Of a stretch of DNA of 64,000 nucleotides, positions 25,187 through 32,345 are shown piece after piece. This stretch comes from JAENVU01 sp038250905 (GTDB taxonomy: Bacteria; Actinomycetota; Acidimicrobiia; IMCC26256; JAENVU01). The stretch lies in NCBI GenBank assembly GCA_038250905.1, contig JBBSBV010000023.1, positions 1 to 64,000 on the forward strand, read 5' to 3'. The stretch's first letter is position 1, and each line of letters begins with the position of its first letter. The position numbers and the translations under genes were made by a program. The notes beneath the pieces were generated by a model that made no database searches, was not told where the DNA came from, and saw only the letters and a program-made list of their open reading frames with translations.

Positions 25187-26277
25187 ACCGCGCGCAGCGC
25201 GGCCCCGACCCGCTCGGGCGCCTGGTCGATCGCCACCCCGCGCGCCGCGTCGGCCCGCCGCTGCCACTCGTCGGGGTCGCGGAACGCCTCCACGAGGGCG
25301 GCCGCGAGTGCATCGGCCGAGCCGGGGGGCACCACCCACCCGGCGCCGGGGTGCTCGATCGACGATCGGAGCGCGCCGACGTCGGTGACGACGGCCGGGA
25401 GATGGTTGCCGAACGCGTCGTGCAGCACCCCGCTCTGGGAAGCGAACGTGGTGTACGGGAGCACGGCGAGGTCGGCGGCGCGGAACAGTTCAGCCTTGCG
25501 CTCGGGCGTGATCCATTCGATCTCGGCCGTGAGCACCGAAGAGCCCTCCGCCGCGGCGGCCACCGCGCGTTCGAGCGCCGCATCACCGCGACCGGCGATG
25601 TGGACCCGGATCCCCGCGTCGGGCGGGAGCCGATCGACCGCGTCGAGCAGCACCTCGATGCCCTTGTTCTCGCGCAAGGTGCCGAAGCACAGCACCGTGT
25701 GCGCGTCGGACAGGCTGCGCCGGTCGTCGGCCGCGCGGAATGGCGAGACCCAGTGCGGCACTACGTGCACCGTCGCCGGGTCGACGTCGAAGCGCGTCGT
25801 GAGTTCGGTGCCCACGTCCGCGTGGTGGACGACGATCGTCCCGCAGACGGCGTACAGGCGCGCCAGGATCCGGTGCTGGACCGAGCGCGGCAGCCGGGAC
25901 CGGTGGGGCACGACATCGTGCACCGTCGTGACGAGGTTGGTCGCGCGGCCCAGGCGGGGGAGGTCGACGATGTCGGTGTACTGGTTGAGGAACGCCACGT
26001 GGCTGACGTCGAACGCGCCGTGGGCGACCGTGCGCCGCCGGGCCGCGGCGCGCGCCCGGTAGGTGGCGGTCCGCGACACCGCCCATCGCAGCGACCGCTC
26101 GGTCGCGTCGTCGACGTCGGGGAGGTCGGGTCGCACCACGACCCGACCCGCGTCGTGCCGTGGCACGCCAGGGCGGTCGAGGCATTGGACGGTGAGCGAG
26201 TCGTGCGGACCGGGCGTGGCGAGCGCGAGGGCGAAATCTTCCTCGCGCGCGAATGGCCAGTACCAGTAGATCCGCAC
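25156..26277 (-). CDS. GT4-type glycosyltransferase
   Basis: A 373-residue GT-B enzyme. The N-terminus MRIYWYWPFAREEDFALALA is followed by VTTVHDVVPHRSRLPRSVQ. The donor domain has LCFGTLRENKGIEVLLDAV and, where E-x7-E is usual, ASQSGVLHDAFGNHLPAVVT, a recognised variant lacking the first Glu. The start is GTG 26277, 3 nt after the upstream stop. Its last 31 bp overlap the end of the convergent sulfotransferase gene. It is the last gene of a four-gene minus-strand unit beginning at 29692. Confidence 0.88.
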   Translation of the reverse strand: MRIYWYWPFAREEDFALALATPGPHDSLTVQCLDRPGVPRHDAGRVVVRPDLPDVDDATERSLRWAVSRTATYRARAAARRRTVAHGAFDVSHVAFLNQYTDIVDLPRLGRATNLVTTVHDVVPHRSRLPRSVQHRILARLYAVCGTIVVHHADVGTELTTRFDVDPATVHVVPHWVSPFRAADDRRSLSDAHTVLCFGTLRENKGIEVLLDAVDRLPPDAGIRVHIAGRGDAALERAVAAAAEGSSVLTAEIEWITPERKAELFRAADLAVLPYTTFASQSGVLHDAFGNHLPAVVTDVGALRSSIEHPGAGWVVPPGSADALAAALVEAFRDPDEWQRRADAARGVAIDQAPERVGAALRAVYEGVMAGGA

Positions 26278-26280
26278 GGG

Positions 26281-26973
26281 TCAGCGACGCCCCACGAGTT
26301 TGCGGACCCCGCGGACCGGGCGGGCGATCCCCCGGTTGTAGACGGTTCCGAAGAAGGTCAGCCGGCGTTCGCGGGGGCTGAGCGGCGTCTCGTGGATCAG
26401 GCCGGGCTGCACCAGTCGTTCGAGGACATCGCGCCAGCGCGCCGCGGGGATCTCGGGCGCGAGGAACGCCAGTTGGCGGTGCGTGTACTCCCAGTCGGTG
26501 GTGAAGCGCGGAAAGAGGAGGAGGGTGTGGGCGAGGTCGTGCCGGGCGATCGTGAACATCAGTTCCGCGAGCATTGCGTTCAGCGCGTCGCGCTGACGGG
26601 TCGCCCGGTTGGTCCCGAGCAGGCCACCCCAGGTGTGGAGATCGCTCCCGTACCGGGTGTTACGGACCCGACTGGCCGCGACGACGTCGAGGTCGCGGAT
26701 CGGGATGATCACGTGATCGACGCGTGCCGCCCCGGCGTCGAGGATCTCGCCGAGCGTGCTGCTCAGCTGCGGTGACTTCACGATCCACGGCGCGTCGTCG
26801 CCCACGACCGAACGCTCGAGCCCCGCGTTCACCCGCGCGTCGATCGGCGCGGCCGGGTCGTAGCCGGTGTCGAGCCCCAACTCCGTCAGCACCTGGACCA
26901 GCAGGGTGGTGCCCGCGCGGCCGGTCCCGGCGATCACGATCTTCCCCCGCTCGGTACCTGTGTCGACCGTCAT
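26281..26973 (-). CDS. Sulfotransferase-like P-loop protein, paralogue
   Basis: A 230-residue protein with KIVIAGTGRAGTTLLVQVLT (phosphate loop about 16-24) and IIPIRDLDVVAASRVRNTRY. It matches the protein at 22738-23445 along the whole length, including DWEYTHRQL, IHETPLSPRE and the basic end. ATG 26973 overlaps the stop of the upstream GT gene (ATGA), so the pair is translationally coupled. It probably transfers sulfate, but the C-terminal half is unlike standard sulfotransferases. Confidence 0.78.
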   Translation of the reverse strand: MTVDTGTERGKIVIAGTGRAGTTLLVQVLTELGLDTGYDPAAPIDARVNAGLERSVVGDDAPWIVKSPQLSSTLGEILDAGAARVDHVIIPIRDLDVVAASRVRNTRYGSDLHTWGGLLGTNRATRQRDALNAMLAELMFTIARHDLAHTLLLFPRFTTDWEYTHRQLAFLAPEIPAARWRDVLERLVQPGLIHETPLSPRERRLTFFGTVYNRGIARPVRGVRKLVGRR

Positions 26974-27944
26974 GGTGCCCACTGTCGCGCCGCGGCCGAC
27001 CCCGGCGCGCCACCCGGGCGACCGCGCAGTTCGTCGAAGAACCGATCGGGATCGTGCACGAGGCGATCCCAGACCCGCGAGTACACCGCACGGTTCCGCT
27101 CGACGATGGCCCGGTGGGATCGGGCCTGGACCCGGGTGAGGAATGCCTGCTTCGCGGTCCGCAGCCGGCCGCGGACCGGGATGCGTTCGATCGGATCGGT
27201 GATCCGGTGCACCCACGACGCGCGGAGGTCCCGGCGGAAGATGGTCCCGCTCGCGACGCCCGCGAGGTGGAACACGCAATCCGCGTAGACGCCGGCGATC
27301 ACGGGATGGACGTCGACCGCGTTCGACCGCAGCAGCCGGGCCCACGGGAGTTGGTGCGACCACAAGGTGTACGCGAGTCCGAGGCCGGTGTCACCGGCCT
27401 GATGCGTCGAACGGAGGAACCGACGGAACTCGGGCGTGCCGTCGGAGTCCGGCGAGAAGCTCGGCCGGTAGCGCGAGAAGAACTCCGCGCGCATCGTCAC
27501 GCACGACGGATGGGGCAAGACGGTGTCGCCGTTCTCGACCCGCAACACGCCCGCGACGCCACCGTGCGCGTCGGCCGCCTGCTCGACCGTCTCGATCCAG
27601 CCGTCGGCGATCGGGAACGAGTCGACATCGAGGGTGACGATCGTCTCCACGCCGTCGGCGACGGCGATCGCGGCCAACGCGTCGAGGTAGTAGCCGTGCT
27701 CGCGGCTGCCGCGCAGTTCGGTCGGCTCCACCTCGCACAGCCGCAACCAGTCGTGCTGCCCGAGCAGCTCGCGCGCCGCGGGCGTGACCCGGTTCGCGGT
27801 GCCGTACACCGTGAACGGCCTGCGGGTATGACGCGCGACGTGCTCGAGATGCAACGCGAGGACCGGCAGGTCGTCGTCGCTGCGGAGGTAGTACACGACC
27901 AGGATTCCCACCCGGCCCGCCTCGGTGGCGGTCGCCAACGTCAC
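26970..27944 (-). CDS. GT-A-like glycosyltransferase, paralogue
   Basis: A 324-residue protein starting MTLATATEAGRVGILVVYYL. TIVTLDVDSFPIADGWIETV provides the D-x-D site (Asp106, Asp108), and PHPSCVTMRAEFF the family's second motif. It is related to the proteins at 23442, 15426 and 19070 (domain 1). GTG 27944 overlaps the TGA of the GT-C-like gene upstream, and its own stop overlaps the ATG of the sulfotransferase-like gene, so three genes are chained. Donor and acceptor are unknown. Confidence 0.76.
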   Translation of the reverse strand: MTLATATEAGRVGILVVYYLRSDDDLPVLALHLEHVARHTRRPFTVYGTANRVTPAARELLGQHDWLRLCEVEPTELRGSREHGYYLDALAAIAVADGVETIVTLDVDSFPIADGWIETVEQAADAHGGVAGVLRVENGDTVLPHPSCVTMRAEFFSRYRPSFSPDSDGTPEFRRFLRSTHQAGDTGLGLAYTLWSHQLPWARLLRSNAVDVHPVIAGVYADCVFHLAGVASGTIFRRDLRASWVHRITDPIERIPVRGRLRTAKQAFLTRVQARSHRAIVERNRAVYSRVWDRLVHDPDRFFDELRGRPGGAPGSAAARQWAP

Positions 27945-29692
27945 CGCCCCCGGCAGTGGAGGTTGCGGAGGGCGACGATCCGCGCGTCCGGGCGGGTGAA
28001 CGCCTCGTACCGGCGCCGTGCGACCACCGGCCGGCCGTCACGCGGCGGATCGACCACCAGGCTGACGCAGAACTCCGAGGGCCGGGTCCGGGGCGCTTCG
28101 TGGGGCCGGTCCTTGTCGCCGACCACGATCCGGGGGACGTGGTTCCCGCGGTAGTAGTTGACCCACTCGAACCCGCCGTTGATCCGGCGCGGCGCGAACC
28201 CGGCCTCGCGCGCCGCCACCGCGACCCGCCAGCGCGTGCCGTCGAAGGACGCGGCATCGACGGTGAACGCGAGCCCGACCAGCGCGAGCAACCCGACGGC
28301 CACGATGCTCGCCCGCCACCAGGTCCGGCCACCCGGCCCGGCAGCCGGCATCGGTTCCCGTACCTCTGCTGCACGCGCCGACGCGACGAAGGCGATCGCC
28401 ACGAGCGGCAGGACCGGCAGGGCATACCGGTCGTACACCGAGACGCCGGTGATCATCGCGAACTCGTACGCCAAGACGTACCCCACCACGCTGAGACCGA
28501 TCACGAACCGGTCGGGACGGGCGACGCCGAAATCACGCGCCCGCAACCGCGCGAACGCGCGGGCAGCCGGATCGACGAGCGCCAGGACCAGGACGACCGC
28601 CGACACGGTCGCCACCGCGACCAGCAGCGCGTAGAACGCCCCCGGGAAGAGGTCCGGCCGCTTGCCGAGCAGGACGTCGGTCGAGAGCGCGCCGTTCGCG
28701 TCCACGTAGTTGCCCACGAACTGTTGTCCGGGGACGCGCACCGACAACGCCACGAGCGCGACGGCGGTACCGCCCCCGAGCACGACCGCCGCCTCACGGG
28801 ACGCGGCCCACGCCCGGCGCACCACCCGCACCGGGTCGGCGAAGACCACCGCCGGCGCAAGGAACAGACCCGCGAGGCGAAGGAACCCACCGCTCTTGAT
28901 GACGGTGACCGAGATGCTGTGGCCGTTCGGCGCGGCCGGCACGTAGGTCTTGAGATTGGGGATCCGACTCCACAGCCCGTAGATCACGACACACGCGAGG
29001 ATCGCTACGAGCCCGATCGCGGCGATCGAACGCAACCGGTCGTGGTCGTCCGACGCCCAGGCCACCACGAGCGCGGTCAACCAGATCGCGAGGACCGGCA
29101 CGATGGCGTACTGGCGAATCGAGAACGCGAAGACCCCGACCGCGAGCGACGCGGTCAGCAGTCCGGGGGAGACCCGAACGCGGCGGAGCGCGGCGGCGCC
29201 GAGCGCGAGCGCGAGCATCGACGGCGCGAACGCCGGCACGTCGGTCATGTAGCTGACGACGAGCACACCCCAGAGCGGGCTGACCGCGATCGACAGCACG
29301 ATGATGGCCGCCGCTCGCCGACCGACGATCGGGTGCGCGAGCCAGAAGGTGGCGACCAGGCCGACGAACCCGAGCAACGCCGCCGTCACCTGGACGGCCC
29401 GGATGCTGTGGCCGAACACCCAGACCACCGGCGTGGCAAGACCGACCTGACCCACCAACGTCATCGACACCCAGTGGTTGCCGTCGAGGTGGCCGTGGTC
29501 GGCGAAACGGAAGAGCGTCTGGAGATACGACCAGTCGTCGCCACGCGGGATCCCGAAGGCTCCGAAATGGCGGGCGGCGGCCAGGGGGACGACCACGCCG
29601 ACCCCGGCGAGGACGAGGAGGAGCAGCCACGCCGGCGCCGAACGCACGACCGAACGTCCGTCGTCCTCCCTGTGGTGCATCGAGATACTCAC
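27941..29692 (-). CDS. Polytopic membrane protein, GT-C glycosyltransferase-like
   Basis: A 583-residue membrane protein with about 11 spans. After the first span it has IPRGDDWSYLQTLFRFADHG; an acidic pair (Asp52, Asp53) in the first external loop is the usual catalytic position in GT-C enzymes that use polyprenyl-phosphate sugars. A soluble C-terminal part ends near RNLHCRGR. It is a paralogue of the protein at 32346-34106. The start is GTG 29692 or ATG 29680; the first has GGGGAC close upstream. It probably adds a sugar on the outer side of the membrane, an inference from fold and context. Confidence 0.75.
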   Translation of the reverse strand: MSISMHHREDDGRSVVRSAPAWLLLLVLAGVGVVVPLAAARHFGAFGIPRGDDWSYLQTLFRFADHGHLDGNHWVSMTLVGQVGLATPVVWVFGHSIRAVQVTAALLGFVGLVATFWLAHPIVGRRAAAIIVLSIAVSPLWGVLVVSYMTDVPAFAPSMLALALGAAALRRVRVSPGLLTASLAVGVFAFSIRQYAIVPVLAIWLTALVVAWASDDHDRLRSIAAIGLVAILACVVIYGLWSRIPNLKTYVPAAPNGHSISVTVIKSGGFLRLAGLFLAPAVVFADPVRVVRRAWAASREAAVVLGGGTAVALVALSVRVPGQQFVGNYVDANGALSTDVLLGKRPDLFPGAFYALLVAVATVSAVVLVLALVDPAARAFARLRARDFGVARPDRFVIGLSVVGYVLAYEFAMITGVSVYDRYALPVLPLVAIAFVASARAAEVREPMPAAGPGGRTWWRASIVAVGLLALVGLAFTVDAASFDGTRWRVAVAAREAGFAPRRINGGFEWVNYYRGNHVPRIVVGDKDRPHEAPRTRPSEFCVSLVVDPPRDGRPVVARRRYEAFTRPDARIVALRNLHCRGR

Positions 29693-30098
29693 TCGTCCCC
29701 GTTGCCGGCCGTCGCTCTGCCGGAACCGGACTCGCTCCGGCTCGTACCGACCACCCCTCGCAGTGGCGCGGCCTGCGAAGCGTGGCACAGCGAGCGTGCC
29801 GGTTCGACGACTCGTCCCCGATTGACGGTGCACGGAACGGTCGGGACGGTCGATATACGGCCAAGCCTCATGAAATCGCGCGGTGGACGGCCCGGATGCC
29901 ACGCAGCGTGGGCCCGAAGGCCCAGGAATGCCCTCAACTCAGTGCGATCCGGTGTCGACAGGCTCTGGAAGTCACGGTCGGCGCGATGCTAATGTGGCTG
30001 TTCACATCCGTTTCGACACAGGCAGTGGTCAACCTCCGCGCGTTGCAGATCACAACGGTGCACGACCGCCGCGACCCACAGGGTCAGCTGGGGAGCTC
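29693..30098. other. 406-bp divergent intergenic region
   Basis: This region separates the minus-strand GT-C operon from the plus-strand Tat-protein operon, so it should hold promoters for both. On the plus strand an extended -10 candidate, TG-C-TAATGT (29987-29995), would start a transcript near 30002. TGTG and CACA half-sites six bases apart follow near 29994-30007. No -35 is clear. On the minus strand I see no convincing promoter. Open frames on both strands here lack protein-like character. Confidence 0.4.
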
Positions 30099-31028
30099 AT
30101 GTCAGGCGAACACGACGGCGAGGCGGTGGGTGGGCTGAGCCGACGCCAGCTGCTGACGCGCGGCGCGATCGCCGGGGGTCTCGTCTGGGCGGCGCCGATC
30201 ATTCGCACCACCGCCGCGTACGCGACCACCGCGAACGGTACCGAGCGGCCCTGCACGAACTTCTTCATGGTCACGATCGACCAGAACGGGCACGTGCGCC
30301 CGGAACCGCGTGACCTCAACTCGCGTGACGTCCCGCCGGCCATCCGGCAGTGGTTCACGGACAACCCCGGCGTGACGGTGCAGTTCCCGTCCGTCACTCC
30401 ATTGCTCACCCAGACGAGCGACACCGCGTGGGCGGTACTGCTCCCGGAGGTCTCCGGCCCCAACGCCGCGGCACGGCAGTGCCGCATGATCCTGGGTTGG
30501 GACGAAAAGGGTCACAAGTACGCGGAGGCGTACGTCGACCCGAACCCGCCGCTCACCGCCGAGGCCGGACGCCGGATCATCTTCCCGTGTCCGGACCCGG
30601 GTCACCACGACGGTGGCGGCGACGGCGACGACGACAACCGCGGTGGCGACAGCGACGGCGACGGCGATGACGGCTCCACCACGACCACCACGACGACCAC
30701 CACCACCACGCCCGGCGGTGGCGACGACGGCGGGTGCAAGGACGGCCACGACGACGGCGACCACGACCACGACGACGTCGCCTGCGACCCGGCCGCCATT
30801 GTGAGCGCGGACGGCGCCACCGGCACCGGCACCGCGGACGCCACGGTCGCACCGCCGGTCGCCGCGAGCAGCACCATCTCGTCGGACGGCACCGGTTCCT
30901 CCGGCACGATCAGCAGTGACGGCGGCGCGAGCGGCACGGTGTCGAGCGACGGGAAGCCGTCGGGCAGCGGCGGCGGCTCGAGCGCCTGTATCAACCTCGT
31001 GTACCTGATCTACTGCTGCCCACAATGA
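30099..31028 (+). CDS. Tat-exported protein with low-complexity linker and Cys-rich C-terminus
   Basis: A 309-residue protein starting at ATG 30099, with GGGGAG upstream. SRRQLL (14-19) followed by GAIAGGLVWAAPIIRTTAA is a twin-arginine signal; cleavage is expected after AYA. A compact domain (about 48-165) is followed by a Gly/Asp/His-rich stretch, a run of 11 Thr, another Asp/His-rich region, Ser/Gly repeats with recurring SSDG, and the ending ACINLVYLIYCCPQ. The hydrophobic, triple-Cys terminus is unusual and may be a sorting or attachment signal. Its TGA overlaps the ATG of the UDP-sugar dehydrogenase gene. I do not recognise the family. Confidence 0.85.
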   Translation: MSGEHDGEAVGGLSRRQLLTRGAIAGGLVWAAPIIRTTAAYATTANGTERPCTNFFMVTIDQNGHVRPEPRDLNSRDVPPAIRQWFTDNPGVTVQFPSVTPLLTQTSDTAWAVLLPEVSGPNAAARQCRMILGWDEKGHKYAEAYVDPNPPLTAEAGRRIIFPCPDPGHHDGGGDGDDDNRGGDSDGDGDDGSTTTTTTTTTTTPGGGDDGGCKDGHDDGDHDHDDVACDPAAIVSADGATGTGTADATVAPPVAASSTISSDGTGSSGTISSDGGASGTVSSDGKPSGSGGGSSACINLVYLIYCCPQ

Positions 31029-32320
31029 CCGAGAGCCTTCTGGGCCGGATCGAGGACCGCAGTGCGCGTGTCGTCGTCGTCGGCCAGGGATACGTGGGTC
31101 TTCCCGTCGCGATGCGCGCCTCCGAGGTCGGGTACCCCGTGGTCGGCTACGAGGTCGACGGCCGGCGCCTGACTGCGCTGTGCGAAGGTCGGTCGTTCGT
31201 CGAGGACGTCTCGGACGACCGGCTCGGCGCGGCGCTCGCCCGCGGGTACACCGCCACGGACCAGATCGGCGACCTGACCGGCTTCGACGTCGCGATCATC
31301 TCGGTCCCGACCCCGCTGCGGGACGGCGTTCCCGACCTCAGCTACGTCGAGTCCGCGGTCGGGGCGTTGGCCGAGGTACTCACCGCCGACTCCCTCGTCG
31401 TGCTCGAATCGACCACCTACCCCGGCACCACCGAGGAGTTGGTCCGACCGCTGCTCGAGGAGTCGGGACTCGTCGCCGGCCGCGACTTCCACCTCGGGTA
31501 CTCGCCCGAGCGGATCGACCCCGGCAACGCGCGGTGGAACTTCGAAAACACGCCGAAGGTGGTCTCCGGCATCGATGCCGAATCGTGCCGGTCGGTCGAG
31601 GCGTTCTACGGCTCCCTCGTCGACAAGGTCGTCCCGGTGAGCACGCCGGCCGAGGCCGAACTGGTGAAGCTGCTCGAGAACACCTTCCGGCACGTGAACA
31701 TCGCGTTGGTCAACGAGTTGGCCATGTTCGCTGAGGACCTCGGCGTCGACATCTGGTCGGCGATCGACGCCGCGTCGAGCAAGCCGTTCGGCTACATGCG
31801 CTTCACACCGGGCCCGGGCGTGGGCGGCCACTGCCTCCCGGTCGACCCGTCGTACCTCTCGTGGCGCGTGCGGCGCCGATCGGGGCACGCGTTCCGCTTC
31901 GTCGAACTCGCCAACGACGTGAACGAACACATGCCCGACTACGTGGTCACGCGGGTCACCGCGTTGCTCAACCGCAGCGAGCGCTCGGTCAAGGGCACCC
32001 GCATCCTGTTGTTGGGCATGGCCTACAAGGCCGGCACCTCCGACTGGCGCGAGTCGCCGTCGTTGATGGTCGCCGAGCGGCTCGCCGCCCTCGGCGCGAT
32101 CCTCACCGCATGCGACCCGTACATCCCCGAGGCGCACCAGCCCGGACTCCCGGTCGAGTTCGTCGATTTCGGACCCGCCGCGCTCGCCGACTGCGACTTG
32201 GCGATCATGCTCGTGGACCATCCCGAGTTCGATCCGGCCGTCGTGTGCGAGCACGCGCCGCTCGTCTTCGACACGAAGGGATCGCTCCGGGGGCAGCTGC
32301 GCAACGGAGAAGTGCTCTGA
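31025..32320 (+). CDS. UDP-N-acetylhexosamine / UDP-sugar 6-dehydrogenase
   Basis: A 431-residue NAD-dependent enzyme that oxidises the C6 hydroxyl of a UDP-sugar to a uronic acid. VVVVGQGYVGLPVAMRASEV is the NAD fold. YSPERIDPGN and GPGVGGHCLPVDPSYLSWRV, with catalytic Cys270, place it nearest the WbpA/WecC/TviB group acting on UDP-GlcNAc or UDP-ManNAc rather than plain UDP-glucose dehydrogenase. Length is normal. It is translationally coupled to the Tat-protein gene. Its product would put negatively charged uronic acids into the glycan. Confidence 0.93.
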   Translation: MTESLLGRIEDRSARVVVVGQGYVGLPVAMRASEVGYPVVGYEVDGRRLTALCEGRSFVEDVSDDRLGAALARGYTATDQIGDLTGFDVAIISVPTPLRDGVPDLSYVESAVGALAEVLTADSLVVLESTTYPGTTEELVRPLLEESGLVAGRDFHLGYSPERIDPGNARWNFENTPKVVSGIDAESCRSVEAFYGSLVDKVVPVSTPAEAELVKLLENTFRHVNIALVNELAMFAEDLGVDIWSAIDAASSKPFGYMRFTPGPGVGGHCLPVDPSYLSWRVRRRSGHAFRFVELANDVNEHMPDYVVTRVTALLNRSERSVKGTRILLLGMAYKAGTSDWRESPSLMVAERLAALGAILTACDPYIPEAHQPGLPVEFVDFGPAALADCDLAIMLVDHPEFDPAVVCEHAPLVFDTKGSLRGQLRNGEVL

Positions 32321-32345
32321 CGAGCCGAGCACTCGTCCGGTCCCG

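Noticed and set aside
27956..29992. Very long open frame on the plus strand opposite the GT-C-like gene
   Set aside because: Its translation is dominated by Arg, Asp, Glu and His with no membrane or enzyme motif, as expected for the antisense of a high-GC membrane-protein gene. The minus-strand protein has paralogues and couples to its neighbours.
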